DNA from: Fimbriimonadia bacterium
Lineage (GTDB): Bacteria; Armatimonadota; Fimbriimonadia; Fimbriimonadales; GBS-DC
DNA length: 64,000 bases
Direction of reading: 5' to 3'
Assembly: GCA_026129765.1 (NCBI GenBank)
Contig: JAHCHP010000006.1
Span: 94,644-158,643, forward strand
Each line of letters opens with the position of its first letter. The stretch's first letter is position 1. Shown here one piece after another: positions 40,569-50,501 of the stretch. The notes beneath the pieces are model-generated. The model was given only the letters and a program-made list of their open reading frames with translations, was not told the DNA's origin and made no database searches. Both the position numbers and the translations under genes were made by a program.

Positions 40569-43073
40569 TTCACGCAACGCGCGCTTTACATCCGCATTAT
40601 CGGGATAGTCGGCTTGCAGGGCGCGCACCAGATCAATCGCTTTACCCGTCTGCTTCACTTGATGGTAGAAACGCGCTAACTTCAGCCAGCTGCTCACATC
40701 ATCCGGGTTTGCTTGGGTCAATGCCTCATAGGCTTGAATACAATCCTGGGGTGTACCGATCTCTTCTGCGCGCATGCCCCACTGCCTCAGCAGAAACAGG
40801 TCGGGCGGTTCCTGCTTCGCAATTCTTGGATAGAGCTTGAGAGCGTCGGCGGAGCGTTTGAGCCGCTCCAACAGTCCCAACTTCAGACGCAGCAGGGTGA
40901 AGTCGTTCGGACTGTTTTTCAGTCGCTGATCCAAGAATGCGAGCGCGTCTTCATCTTGGCTTTTGCCTTCTAATTGCGTGACATACCGTTTCGCGGCTTC
41001 CTGTCCAGGCGTCTCTTTTTGCGCCAGCGTTTGTAGGAAGGTTTCATACTCGGTTTCGCGCTTCAGTTCCGCCGCCAACCGCTCCAGAGGCGGGTAGAGC
41101 GCGAGATCGTCCGGGTTGATTTGCAAGCCTGCCTTCAGCTCGTCCCAAGCCTCCGATTTCTGTTCTTTCTGAATCAAAATTTGCGCGATCTGAAGATGGC
41201 ACCAGGTGCGCTGAGGCTCCTTCTTCTGGAGTTCGCGAATCACCTGCAGCGCGTCATCGTACCGCTCCAAGCTTTTTAGGATGAACCCATACTCGGCTTG
41301 CAGTTTGGAACTGTTCGGGTTGCGCGCGATGGCTTGCTGATATTCTTTGATCGCGTCGTCCGGGCGGTTATGTACGATCAAAATTTGGGCGATTTGCGAA
41401 AGATAGCCGTCCGGTTCGCCTTGCGTTTGCGCGCACTCTTTCAAGAAGGCAATCGCCTCATCGACCTTCTTCTCGCCGATATAGATATCGACCGCTCCAC
41501 CCACCGACAGAGGCGCTGGCTCTTTACGCAATGCCAACTGACGGTACAATTTCAGCGCGTCCTCTTTGCGGTCGGCTTTCACCAGTATCGCCGCCATCGA
41601 CAATTCATAGCGGTCGTTGGGGGCTTTGCTATTCAACTGCCGGTAAATCGCAAGCGACTCATCGTATCGTCCCGCGCTTTCCAAAATCTGCGCTTTGCTT
41701 TCAAGCGCGTTCGAGTTCTCTGGGTCTTTCGTTAGTACCGTGTCATACTGCTGTAAGGCTTCATCTACCAAGCCTCGGGCGCGCAGGTGGTCCGCATAGC
41801 GTTGGCGGATGCCCGGCACGTCCCCGAAGTTTTTCATCAGCTTGTCATACTCGGCTTTGGCAGAATCAAACTTGCGGTTGCGGTCGTAAATCTCCGCGAT
41901 TTTCAGCAGTGGGCGCGGGTCGTTCGGTTGATTGATAGACCATTGTCGGCAAAGCACCACCACGCGCTCATCCTCATTTTGCGCTTCCAAGTTGAGCATT
42001 TGACCTTCGTAGGCGCGGGTGTTTTTGGGGCTGTGCCGCAACACTTCGGCGAAGTGTTCTTGCGCTCGCTCATACTGTTTTAAGTGGTATTCGCACCACG
42101 AAATTTCGGTCAAGACATCGAAATAGAGCTGGTCATCCTTCGTCAGTTGGCGATGGACGCTGCCGAACAGTTTCAATGCTTCCGAGTAGTTGCCCAGTTG
42201 ATAGTAGACCGAACCGGCGCGCAGGCGGGCATCGGTGTTGCGCGGAAAAACCTTTAAGATGGCGTTATAATCCACCAACGCTTTTTCTAACTGTTTTTGA
42301 TTCTCATTTAACGAGCCGCGCCGCAGACGGGTCGGGACGTCTTCCGGTTCGATTTGGAGCGCGCGCGTGTATGACTCAATCGCCTTGTCCGGCATTTTGA
42401 GCGCCTCATAGGTCATGCCCACCGCTTTCCACGCGCTGACATCTTTGGGTGAAAGTTCGGTTACTTTTCGGAACTCTTTCAGAGCCGCCTCATACTTTGC
42501 CAATTGATAGGCGGCTAAGCCCGCGTTATAATAGGGGCGCGAATCTTTGGGCAGCCGGGTTTGCGCCGCCTTAAACTGTTCATAACTCCCTTTCCAGTCG
42601 CCTTTCGCCATCGCGACCGAGCCGGCGATGAGCGGCAGCTCCGGTAATTTCGAGAACCGGCTTTGCAGGGTACGGAAATGCGCGTCTGCTTCCGGCATTT
42701 TGCCCGTTTCCAGGCAGACCCGGATCAGTTCAACCAGCGCTTCGTGCCGGTTGGGCGCGAGGGTCCAGGCGCGTTTGAAATGGTATTCCGCTTGTTTGTG
42801 ATTGTCTGTTTGCCGGTATAACACGCCCAAGTTGAAATGCGCCAGCGCGTTGTTCGGTTGGCTATGGATGACTTGCCGGAACAGAGCGATCGCTTCTTTC
42901 TGTTTGCCCTGCTGCGCCAGCTGAACCGCCCGCTCGTAGGCAGTGGGTTGCTTGGGTTGAGTCGCCGCCGTTTTTTGCGCGATCACCGGGTTCAATAATA
43001 ACAAGCAGGTCAAGACGCCATAAACCGCGCGCCTCCAAGTGGGATGATTCCAAATGGACTTATTAAAAATCAT
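40557..43073 (-). CDS. Large exported tetratricopeptide-repeat protein
   Basis: An 838-residue protein with a signal peptide (hydrophobic residues 17-32, ending VIAQ) followed by about twenty TPR units from residue 45 to the end. Typical units are NALAHFNLGVLYRQTDNHKQAEYHFKRA and SKLQAEYGFILKSLERYDDALQVIREL, cited by position near residues 75 and 590. It probably acts as a scaffold in the periplasm or envelope. GGAG lies ten bases before the ATG. The leader of about 65 bases contains TATACT near 43153 on the minus strand. Confidence 0.85.
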   Translation of the reverse strand: MIFNKSIWNHPTWRRAVYGVLTCLLLLNPVIAQKTAATQPKQPTAYERAVQLAQQGKQKEAIALFRQVIHSQPNNALAHFNLGVLYRQTDNHKQAEYHFKRAWTLAPNRHEALVELIRVCLETGKMPEADAHFRTLQSRFSKLPELPLIAGSVAMAKGDWKGSYEQFKAAQTRLPKDSRPYYNAGLAAYQLAKYEAALKEFRKVTELSPKDVSAWKAVGMTYEALKMPDKAIESYTRALQIEPEDVPTRLRRGSLNENQKQLEKALVDYNAILKVFPRNTDARLRAGSVYYQLGNYSEALKLFGSVHRQLTKDDQLYFDVLTEISWCEYHLKQYERAQEHFAEVLRHSPKNTRAYEGQMLNLEAQNEDERVVVLCRQWSINQPNDPRPLLKIAEIYDRNRKFDSAKAEYDKLMKNFGDVPGIRQRYADHLRARGLVDEALQQYDTVLTKDPENSNALESKAQILESAGRYDESLAIYRQLNSKAPNDRYELSMAAILVKADRKEDALKLYRQLALRKEPAPLSVGGAVDIYIGEKKVDEAIAFLKECAQTQGEPDGYLSQIAQILIVHNRPDDAIKEYQQAIARNPNSSKLQAEYGFILKSLERYDDALQVIRELQKKEPQRTWCHLQIAQILIQKEQKSEAWDELKAGLQINPDDLALYPPLERLAAELKRETEYETFLQTLAQKETPGQEAAKRYVTQLEGKSQDEDALAFLDQRLKNSPNDFTLLRLKLGLLERLKRSADALKLYPRIAKQEPPDLFLLRQWGMRAEEIGTPQDCIQAYEALTQANPDDVSSWLKLARFYHQVKQTGKAIDLVRALQADYPDNADVKRALRELEK

Positions 43074-43192
43074 GCATAATCTCCTGAAAACAGCTACCCC
43101 TAAAAAAAAGACGGCTCAGCGCAGTGAAAAGTTTCGCCGGAAGCCATGCCAAGTATACCTGAACGGGTAAAATTGGGGGTGGAGGGTAGGCA

Positions 43193-44716
43193 ATGAAACG
43201 TTTCTTCTATGGGCTGTTGGTGTATGGGCTGTTAATCCAGTTGGTGTTTGGCGCGGAGACAGCGCAGCGCTGGACTCGAATCACGATTTTTCACACAAAT
43301 GACACACACGGCAATCTGCTGCCATTCAGTTATCCCGAAAAGATAGACTCCTCGACACAAGAGTCAGGTTTGCGATACAAGACTAATATCGGCGGCGCGG
43401 CGCGCAGGGCAACGATGTTTAAGCAGTGGCGCTCCGAGTTTGGAGACTTGGCGTTGTTTGTCGATTGCGGCGATTTTATGGATGGCACTCCATTTTCATT
43501 GCAGTATAAGGGCAGCGCGGATGTCGCGGTGATGAACGCCATTGGCTACGACTTCGGCACGCTGGGGAACCATGAGTTTAACAATACGGCGGGGCAGGTG
43601 CAGAAGATGGTGAAGGAGGCGCAATTCAAATTCCTTTGCGCGAATGTCAAAGACCGCAAAACGGGTCAGCCGCTCTGTCCGCCCTCCATGATCATCGAGC
43701 GGGGCGGGGTCAAAATCGCGCTGTTCGGGTTGGTGACCTATGATACGCGCACCTATCCCGCTGCGGAAGAGGGAATCGATGTGTTAGAGCCGGTCGAAAT
43801 CGCGAAAGCCCTCGTGCCGGAACTACGCAAACAAGCCGATGTTGTTATCTTGCTTTCGCACTTGGGTATTCAGGACGAGGAGCGTATCGCGCGGCAAGTG
43901 CCAGGCATCGATGCGATTATTGGCGGACACTCTCATACGCGCCTCACGGAACCGCGCTTCATCCCTTGGCAAGGCTGGCAGGAAGCCAAAACGCCCAACT
44001 TGGGCGCGACGATCATGGTGCAGGCGCACCAGTGGGGCGGAGAAATCGGGCGGTTAGACCTGCTGTTTGGGCGCGACGCGAACACAAACGCCTGGACCAT
44101 TGTCGGCTACAAGGGGCAACTGATTCCCGTGACCTCCGAGGTCCCCGAAGAGCCGAAAACCGCCAAAATCGTGCAAAAGTATTGGAAGCCTATTGCCAAG
44201 CGGTATGGTGAGGTGGTCGGCGAAGCGACGGACGATTTTGTGTCGCGCGGGGACGACTTGGCGCACTACTATCTGGTGAATGACGCAGTGATGTCGGAAA
44301 TGAACGTTGATTTCGACTTGCAGAATGTCAGTGGGATTCGCATCCAATTGGCAAAAGGTCCCATTCAGCGGTACGACTTGGCGAAAATGATGCCGTTCGG
44401 CAATACAGTCGTCCGTTTTGAGATCACCGGGCGCGACCTGAAAACGCTGCTGAGCCGCCGCAACCTGACCGCAGGCGGAATACGCTTCAAAAAAGAGCGC
44501 GGCAACATCACCGAAATCACGGTTCAAGGACAGCCCTTAGAAGAGGATCGCATCTACAAAGGAACCGCCAACAGTTATCTCGCCAAGCAGTTCCTCGTCC
44601 CGCTCAATGTGCCGTACATCGACACAAACGAGGATGTCCTGGACGTCGTCGCCCGCTACATTCGCAAACAGGGCAAAGTCTCGCCCCAGTTCGACAGCAG
44701 GCGCGTGGTGAATTAA
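43193..44716 (+). CDS. 5'-nucleotidase / metallophosphatase family protein (UshA-like)
   Basis: A 507-residue exported two-domain enzyme. After a signal peptide come FHTNDTHGNLLPF, VDCGDFMDGTP, LGNHEFNNT, ILLSHLGIQDEE and GGHSHTRL, which hold the two-metal site, then the C-terminal nucleotide-binding domain with ARYIRKQGKVSP near the end. It dephosphorylates nucleotides or UDP-sugars outside the cytoplasm. TAAAAT at 43168-43173 and GGAGGG before the ATG give a short leader. Confidence 0.92.
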   Translation: MKRFFYGLLVYGLLIQLVFGAETAQRWTRITIFHTNDTHGNLLPFSYPEKIDSSTQESGLRYKTNIGGAARRATMFKQWRSEFGDLALFVDCGDFMDGTPFSLQYKGSADVAVMNAIGYDFGTLGNHEFNNTAGQVQKMVKEAQFKFLCANVKDRKTGQPLCPPSMIIERGGVKIALFGLVTYDTRTYPAAEEGIDVLEPVEIAKALVPELRKQADVVILLSHLGIQDEERIARQVPGIDAIIGGHSHTRLTEPRFIPWQGWQEAKTPNLGATIMVQAHQWGGEIGRLDLLFGRDANTNAWTIVGYKGQLIPVTSEVPEEPKTAKIVQKYWKPIAKRYGEVVGEATDDFVSRGDDLAHYYLVNDAVMSEMNVDFDLQNVSGIRIQLAKGPIQRYDLAKMMPFGNTVVRFEITGRDLKTLLSRRNLTAGGIRFKKERGNITEITVQGQPLEEDRIYKGTANSYLAKQFLVPLNVPYIDTNEDVLDVVARYIRKQGKVSPQFDSRRVVN

Positions 44717-44803
44717 TGCGGGGAGAGGTTGGGAGAGAAGATGGTTGGAAGGACGTAGTTTTTTCTGCGCCTTTCCGGTGTTTGAACTTGTTTTTCTCTG
44801 GGA

Positions 44804-44825
44804 CCTGCTTCATGAGTAAAGCAGG
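44804..44825. promoter_or_regulatory. Inverted repeat next to the -10 box of the island methyltransferase
   Basis: CCTGCTT-N8-AAGCAGG at 44804-44825 overlaps the position of the -35 element of the TATAAT box at 44830-44835. Candidate operator. Confidence 0.55.
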
Positions 44826-44857
44826 AAGTTATAATTGCTTGCCGAACTTAAGCTGAT

Positions 44858-46705
44858 ATGCCGAAAGATGTGATCCGCACACCTGTTGAAGACGAGTTTA
44901 TCGAGCCTATGCTTGATGAGACCAGCACATTAACACTGCCTGACCAAGAAGAATTCTGGCGACCGCCTGTGCGTTTTGGAACTATTCCCATTGAAAAGGA
45001 ACCGCTTGGTTGGGACAGACGCAAGGGTTTTCTCAGAATGTTCCCCCGAGTTAGTCTGCCATTCCAAATTGTTGAGCGTGTCTCGTTTGGCTGTCCTGAA
45101 CTCCCTCTAAACCGCCTTGTCTGGGGAGACAATCTGCACGTGATGCGCCAACTGCCCAGTGAGAGCATTGATCTAATCTATATCGATCCCCCCTTTTTTT
45201 CAGGCAGGCAATATAACGTGATTTTTGGTGATCAGAACGAAATGCGTTCCTTCAACGACATCTGGGAGGGTGGCATGCCTGGCTATCTAATTTGGCTTAA
45301 CGCCCGCTTGTACGAAATGAAGCGTCTTCTGAAAAAGACAGGTAGCATCTATGTCCATTGCGATTGGCATGCCAGCCATTACATCAAAGTAGAGATGGAC
45401 AAGATTTTTGGGCATGAGAATTTTCTAAATGAAATCATATGGGCTTATACCTCTGGTGGAGTAGCTAAACAGTGGTTTGCAAGAAAACATGATGTCTTGC
45501 TTTTGTATGCGCGTAATATAGGAAACCATACTTTACTTATTCCCAAAGAAAAATCTTATACAAGAACCTTACCTGAACCGCATACAAACAGCGGTCAGAG
45601 TCTTGGAGTAAAGCGTGATTCTATTTGTGAGTTATGTGAGAAAGGGCATCCTGGACAAAAATATCGTTTGGTTTCAATGCGAGATGTCTGGAACGATATA
45701 AGAGGCCTCTTTAGAAATGATGTTGAGTTGATAGGCTACCCTACCCAAAAACCCGAATCCTTACTCGAACGTGTCATAAAGGCTTCCACGCAAGAAGACG
45801 GTATAGTTGCAGATTTTTTTTGTGGAGGGGGGACAACGCCAGCAGTCGCTCAGCGTCTCGGGCGGGGTTGGATCGCGTGTGACCAGTCGCGTGTGGCAGT
45901 AGCAGTAACGACGGACCGCCTTGTTCGCGGAGCGCAACAACTGACCATAGACAATCCAGTGCCAGACTTCACGATAGAACATTGGGGTGTCTACGAGGCA
46001 CGCCAACTCTCCAAAATGCCACAGGAAGTATTTCGCGAGTTCATTCTCAAATGTTTCGGCGCGCGAGTCGAGGATTCTAGTCTAAACATTCATGGTATGA
46101 AAGGACCCGTACCAGTTTGGGTGGGTGTGTCTGACCCCAAAAGAAGGGTTGGAAATCAAGAAGTGCTTGATTTCGCCAATGCTATTCGCCAGACTGTTTT
46201 TTACCAGCAATCCGATTTGCGCGATGGAGTTATGCTGGCATGGGCATTCAGCCCTGAAGCGCGTCAAACAGCCGATCAACTGCGCGAACAAGAGCAGGTC
46301 GATGTGAATTTTGTCCGTCTGGATTTAATTCGTATTGACTCTCTCGCATTTCGTGAACATATCGCGTCTTTGAAGGCTGGTCACGCAGACTACGAAAATT
46401 TCTTGACCTTCGTTCAACCGCCACAAATAGAGGTTAATTATAAGCGTGTTACCTCATTGACTTACAAGTTTGATGTGGGTGATACAGTGGTAGTGAATCC
46501 TAATGCTCGTATCATCAATGTGCAGTGGGACTTTCATTATGACGGCCATCGATTTCGAAGTACGATAGGTTATTCGTTGCATGATTCACCAGAGCCTGTG
46601 ACCTATAAATTCTCTCGATCAGGTAAACATTCGGTTGCCTGCAAAGTGCAAGACGACCGTGGAGGTGAGGGACTATGGATCGGGGAAATAGATATAGAGT
46701 CTTAA
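44858..46705 (+). CDS. Type III-like (Mod-type) DNA methyltransferase with C-terminal PKD-like extension
   Basis: A 615-residue beta-class adenine methyltransferase. Motif IV is YIDPPFFSG (DPPF at residues 110-113), followed by target-recognition sequence containing CELC (about 265), and motif I DFFCGGGTT at residues 319-327. Residues 515-615 form an unusual extension with VQWDFHYDGHRFRS and YKFSRSGKHSVACKVQDDRGG, which has the strand pattern of a PKD domain. It is the first gene of an AT-richer island with tcmP, a Gp37/Gp68-like gene, a helicase and a nuclease. TATAAT at 44830 and an inverted repeat mark its promoter. Target sequence unknown. Confidence 0.85.
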   Translation: MPKDVIRTPVEDEFIEPMLDETSTLTLPDQEEFWRPPVRFGTIPIEKEPLGWDRRKGFLRMFPRVSLPFQIVERVSFGCPELPLNRLVWGDNLHVMRQLPSESIDLIYIDPPFFSGRQYNVIFGDQNEMRSFNDIWEGGMPGYLIWLNARLYEMKRLLKKTGSIYVHCDWHASHYIKVEMDKIFGHENFLNEIIWAYTSGGVAKQWFARKHDVLLLYARNIGNHTLLIPKEKSYTRTLPEPHTNSGQSLGVKRDSICELCEKGHPGQKYRLVSMRDVWNDIRGLFRNDVELIGYPTQKPESLLERVIKASTQEDGIVADFFCGGGTTPAVAQRLGRGWIACDQSRVAVAVTTDRLVRGAQQLTIDNPVPDFTIEHWGVYEARQLSKMPQEVFREFILKCFGARVEDSSLNIHGMKGPVPVWVGVSDPKRRVGNQEVLDFANAIRQTVFYQQSDLRDGVMLAWAFSPEARQTADQLREQEQVDVNFVRLDLIRIDSLAFREHIASLKAGHADYENFLTFVQPPQIEVNYKRVTSLTYKFDVGDTVVVNPNARIINVQWDFHYDGHRFRSTIGYSLHDSPEPVTYKFSRSGKHSVACKVQDDRGGEGLWIGEIDIES

Positions 46706-46726
46706 ATAAGCGAGGCGAGCCAGGGC

Positions 46727-46756
46727 TTGACAAAAGCCTGTAGACAAAGGTATACT
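46727..46756 (+). promoter_or_regulatory. Sigma70-type promoter of tcmP
   Basis: TTGACA (46727-46732), 18-base spacer, TATACT (46751-46756); the transcript then has a leader of about 22 bases with GGGGGA before the ATG at 46785. Confidence 0.8.
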
Positions 46757-46784
46757 ATTAAGTGTCGTATATGGGGGAACATAA

Positions 46785-47675
46785 ATGAGACAAGAATTTG
46801 GTGGCGAATGGACACAAAAGAAACTTGAGGCATTGAGAAAATACTTAGAAGCCTATATGACTATTATGCGTGGTAATCCGAAGGCGGCAAATTTTCGGAC
46901 GGTTTATGTAGATGGTTTTGCAGGTTCAGGTAAGCGATACGTTAGTGAACCCACCGAAGACAACCTTGTTCTTGAAGGGTTTGATGAAATTGAGCAGCCT
47001 GCTGAATTCTTTGAAGGGAGTGTGAGACTAGCGCTTCAGATAAAACATCCGTTCGACCATTACATATTCGTGGAAGAAAAACGTCACTCAGTCGTAGAAT
47101 TGAACACGCTCCCCCATGAATTCCCAACAAGAAGTATAGAGATTGTCCAGTTGGATGTAAACAAGTTTATCCCACAATGGTGCGAGAAGTTAAATCCTAT
47201 GGACAGAGCTTTGGTGTTCCTCGATCCATATGGATTGCAAGTGAAATGGACGACTATCGAGGCTATTGCTCAAACAAAAAAGATCGATCTGTGGGTTCTT
47301 ATTCCCTTTGGTCAAGGCATTTTACGGTTACTTAAACATAATAACCTGCCTTCTGCGACATGGATGAATCGCCTTACTGACTTTCTTGGAACAGAAGAGT
47401 GGAAGCAGTTTTATCGAAACAGTGCAAGCTACAGCTTGTACGAAGATGAGGATGAAGATCATTCCTTGGTACGGAGCACAGATGTTGAAGGGGTTGCCCA
47501 ATTCATAGTAAAGCGATATGAGGATATTTTTGAAAAAGTTCTCGCAAAACCATTTGTTCTTAGAAACCAGAAAAATAATCCGCTCTATCTGTTGTTGTTT
47601 GCCGCAAGTAACCCTAAAGGTGCATCAACAGCAGTCAGAATTGCCGGTGACATTAGGAAAGGGTGGATCGAATAA
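46785..47675 (+). CDS. tcmP: Three-Cys-motif partner protein TcmP
   Basis: A 296-residue protein. Family traits: N-terminal [32 protein letters not shown] (about residues 45-56, a methyltransferase-like glycine loop), and [13 protein letters not shown] (about 143-155), then [16 protein letters not shown]. TcmP is always found with a radical-SAM-like three-Cys partner, here the next gene, whose ATG shares a base with the tcmP stop. No function has been established for the pair. It has its own consensus promoter and sits between the Mod and Res genes of a restriction-like island. Confidence 0.9.
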   Translation: MRQEFGGEWTQKKLEALRKYLEAYMTIMRGNPKAANFRTVYVDGFAGSGKRYVSEPTEDNLVLEGFDEIEQPAEFFEGSVRLALQIKHPFDHYIFVEEKRHSVVELNTLPHEFPTRSIEIVQLDVNKFIPQWCEKLNPMDRALVFLDPYGLQVKWTTIEAIAQTKKIDLWVLIPFGQGILRLLKHNNLPSATWMNRLTDFLGTEEWKQFYRNSASYSLYEDEDEDHSLVRSTDVEGVAQFIVKRYEDIFEKVLAKPFVLRNQKNNPLYLLLFAASNPKGASTAVRIAGDIRKGWIE

Positions 47676-48409
47676 TGAAATACAGTTCAATAGAATGGAC
47701 AGAAGCTACTTGGAATCCGGTTACTGGTTGTACGAAAGTAAGTCAGGGATGCAAAAACTGTTATGCTGAGCGGATGGCAAAACGGTTGCAGAAGATGGGT
47801 GTACTACGTTATACGAAAGGCTTCCAACTCACTCTGCATGAAGATTTGTTAGAACTGCCGAAGCGTTGGAAACGCCCAACTGTGCTTTTTGTCAACTCAA
47901 TGAGTGACCTTTTTCACGAGAAAGTTCCCCTGGAATTCATTCAACGCGTTTTTCAAACCATGAATGAATGCCCGCAACATATTTTTCAAGTGCTGACTAA
48001 ACGATCTCAAAGGTTGCACGAGGTCGCACACGCGCTACAGTGGACACCGAATATTTGGATGGGTGTTAGTGTGGAAAATGAAAAGGTACTTTTTCGTATA
48101 AAGGAATTGTGTGATGTACCAGCTCATATTCGGTTCCTTTCTTGTGAACCACTCTTAGGATCGCTCTGCAATTTACCTTTGAATGGGATTCACTGGGTTA
48201 TAGTGGGCGGTGAGTCAGGTCCACGCGCCCGCCCAATGAATGCAGAATGGGCGCGTGACATTCGCGACCAGTGTCGTCAAGCGGATGTACCGTTTTTCTT
48301 CAAACAATGGGGGGGAGTGCGCAAAGACTTGTCAGGACGTATATTGGATGGTAAGACTTACGATGATATGCCACAAATTGCGCATTCCCTTCATCATTCT
48401 AATTCGTAA
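47675..48409 (+). CDS. Phage Gp37/Gp68-like (DUF5131) three-Cys-motif protein
   Basis: A 244-residue protein starting [20 protein letters not shown], with the cysteine trio GC...GCKNCYAE (about residues 17-29) that could hold an iron-sulfur cluster as in radical SAM enzymes. [34 protein letters not shown] and PFFFKQWGG are the typical downstream blocks. The ATG at 47675 overlaps the tcmP stop by one base; a GTG at 47663 is less likely. Enzymatic activity is unknown. It is translationally coupled to TcmP. Confidence 0.9.
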   Translation: MKYSSIEWTEATWNPVTGCTKVSQGCKNCYAERMAKRLQKMGVLRYTKGFQLTLHEDLLELPKRWKRPTVLFVNSMSDLFHEKVPLEFIQRVFQTMNECPQHIFQVLTKRSQRLHEVAHALQWTPNIWMGVSVENEKVLFRIKELCDVPAHIRFLSCEPLLGSLCNLPLNGIHWVIVGGESGPRARPMNAEWARDIRDQCRQADVPFFFKQWGGVRKDLSGRILDGKTYDDMPQIAHSLHHSNS

Positions 48410-48473
48410 GCAAATTTATGGGATTCTTTGTCTTATAAATAGATTTTTTTGGGGTAAAATTAGTATTTAAGAA

Positions 48474-50501
48474 ATGCTTAATCAATTGGCGCGTTACGAG
48501 AAAGAATTCGCAAATTGGCGGCAAGATGGGTATCCCAGGGTCAAGCCTGAAACCTATCGCTATATCGAGTACCTGACTGACCAGCAAGATGACCAGTCCC
48601 CTCGTGAAGGTATACTATGGCAGCATCAATGGGAAGCCTTCCTGCGAGTAATCTATACTTATGAAATCCTTAATAAGGAACAAATCGGAAGTTCTGGGTT
48701 GCTCCTCAATATCGTTACTGGCGGTGGTAAGACTGCACTGATAGCAGCCATTATTGCTTGGCTGCGTGTGGCTCATCATACTCACAAGTTTTTGATTCTC
48801 TGTCCAAACCTGATTGTCCGAGATCGATTGGAGGTGGATTTCCAAAGTGGGAAGGTATTTCATGATCGCAAGCTGATTCCCGATTGGTCTGAATGTCAAC
48901 CTGGAGACTTCATTCTCTCTTCATTGGGTAGTGACCGGAGTGGAGGGGGATGGGCAAACTTGTTCAGCTCTAACATTATTTTGGGCAATATTCACCAATT
49001 TTACCAAAGCAACAGGAGCGGGCAGAGCAACTTATCTGCTCTGATGAACGGCCCAGAGTTTGCTCTTTTCAATGATGAGGCACATAATTCTCCCGCCCCC
49101 GAATGGGAGAATACACTGAAGAAACTGGCGTGCAGAACCTTATTGCGTACTGACTTGACTGCTACTCCACAGCGCGCTGATGGACAAACGCCCGATAGTA
49201 GCCTGATTTATGAGTATACTGTCCACGATGCACTTGCAGATGGATTGGTAAAATCACTAGTTGTTTACCAGCCTAGCATACAAGCGGTTGAGCTTACCTA
49301 CACCGATGTTCGCACTGGGGAGAAACGCAAAGTGGAAGAGATTGATTGGGACGAAGTAGACCGATTAGGCTTAAGCGCCACACAGTGGGTGACCGATGAT
49401 GAACCAATGCGCCAGCAGATAGCAATCTCATTGAAACGATTGGAAGAACAAGAGGGGCGCGCTAAAGGACGCTATCAGCCTATTTTGTTTGTTGTTGCAG
49501 TGTGCAAAGCGGATGCAGAAAAAGCAGCGCAAACGCTTAATCTCTATTTCAAACTTAAGACTCTATTAGTAACTGAAGACAGTGACGAAGAAGATCGCCG
49601 TCAAGCGCACGAGTTGGGACGCGCTCAAAAAAGTGGTAATCCGTACAAGGCAGTTGTAAGCGTTTTAATGCTTCGTGAAGGTTGGGATGTGCCAGAAGTA
49701 GGAGTGATTTTGTTATTACGTAAGTTTAGCAGCAAGGTCTATGGTCAACAGGTGATTGGGCGTGGCTTGCGACGTGTGCGTGTTGAGAATGTGCAGTCTA
49801 ATGAACCTCAAATCTGCGCTATTGTCGATCATCCAAAACTGGAACACCAATGGCTATGGGATATTTTCAATGCTAAGAAGCGTGTTGATGTTTCTATTGA
49901 TGATCAGTTCGACGAAATCGAGGATTTACCCTCCCCTTTGCCAAAACAAGAGTTGAGAAAACCGGAGATGGTTATTGCAGTACCGGAGATAAATCCCAAT
50001 TATGTCGATGAAGGCGAATTTGTCATAAACAGCTCCCCGAACGGAGTCCTCCCAAGGCAAGATTGGCGGCAAGTCCTTAATGCGATAGTTTATGAACCGA
50101 ATTTCGCAGAAATTACGCGTGTTGATATAACTGAAGTTGTTGGTACTGAGTTGTCAGGTGATAAGTGGAAGACTCGTTACTCATCGCCTGAGATTAGAGA
50201 ACGTGGTGAAGTTTATTCAGTGCCTTTGAGCAATGAGGCATTGCGTGAAAGTGTTAAATCTCGCTTGTTAGAAATGGCAGAGGAAATGCTTGATGAAGCT
50301 GGCTATGCTCCCATTGAATTCAAGTCGAGAATGTACAGCGTTCTCATGTCTCATGTTCGTGCAAAATTCCTTAAAAGCAACCCGCTTGGTTTGGCTGAAC
50401 GAGAAGATATTGAGTTTGTGTGGAAAATACTACCTCAGATTAAAGAAAAACTACGTGCTATCCCCGGATTGATAGGAGGCATTATCGAATATGGCGATTA
50501 G
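48474..50501 (+). CDS. DEAD/DEAH helicase of a type III-like restriction system (Res without nuclease domain)
   Basis: A 675-residue superfamily 2 helicase: Walker A NIVTGGGKTAL, LILCPNLIVRDRLE, Walker B LFNDEAH, motif III TATPQR, and motif VI QQVIGRGLRRVRV. Residues 510-675 are a C-terminal domain without a visible PD-(D/E)XK site, unlike full-length Res subunits, whose nuclease is fused. The nuclease gene overlaps its 3' end by 11 bases. A TAAAAT box lies 13 bases before the ATG, giving a very short leader. It probably translocates on DNA after recognition by the Mod protein. Confidence 0.87.
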   Translation: MLNQLARYEKEFANWRQDGYPRVKPETYRYIEYLTDQQDDQSPREGILWQHQWEAFLRVIYTYEILNKEQIGSSGLLLNIVTGGGKTALIAAIIAWLRVAHHTHKFLILCPNLIVRDRLEVDFQSGKVFHDRKLIPDWSECQPGDFILSSLGSDRSGGGWANLFSSNIILGNIHQFYQSNRSGQSNLSALMNGPEFALFNDEAHNSPAPEWENTLKKLACRTLLRTDLTATPQRADGQTPDSSLIYEYTVHDALADGLVKSLVVYQPSIQAVELTYTDVRTGEKRKVEEIDWDEVDRLGLSATQWVTDDEPMRQQIAISLKRLEEQEGRAKGRYQPILFVVAVCKADAEKAAQTLNLYFKLKTLLVTEDSDEEDRRQAHELGRAQKSGNPYKAVVSVLMLREGWDVPEVGVILLLRKFSSKVYGQQVIGRGLRRVRVENVQSNEPQICAIVDHPKLEHQWLWDIFNAKKRVDVSIDDQFDEIEDLPSPLPKQELRKPEMVIAVPEINPNYVDEGEFVINSSPNGVLPRQDWRQVLNAIVYEPNFAEITRVDITEVVGTELSGDKWKTRYSSPEIRERGEVYSVPLSNEALRESVKSRLLEMAEEMLDEAGYAPIEFKSRMYSVLMSHVRAKFLKSNPLGLAEREDIEFVWKILPQIKEKLRAIPGLIGGIIEYGD

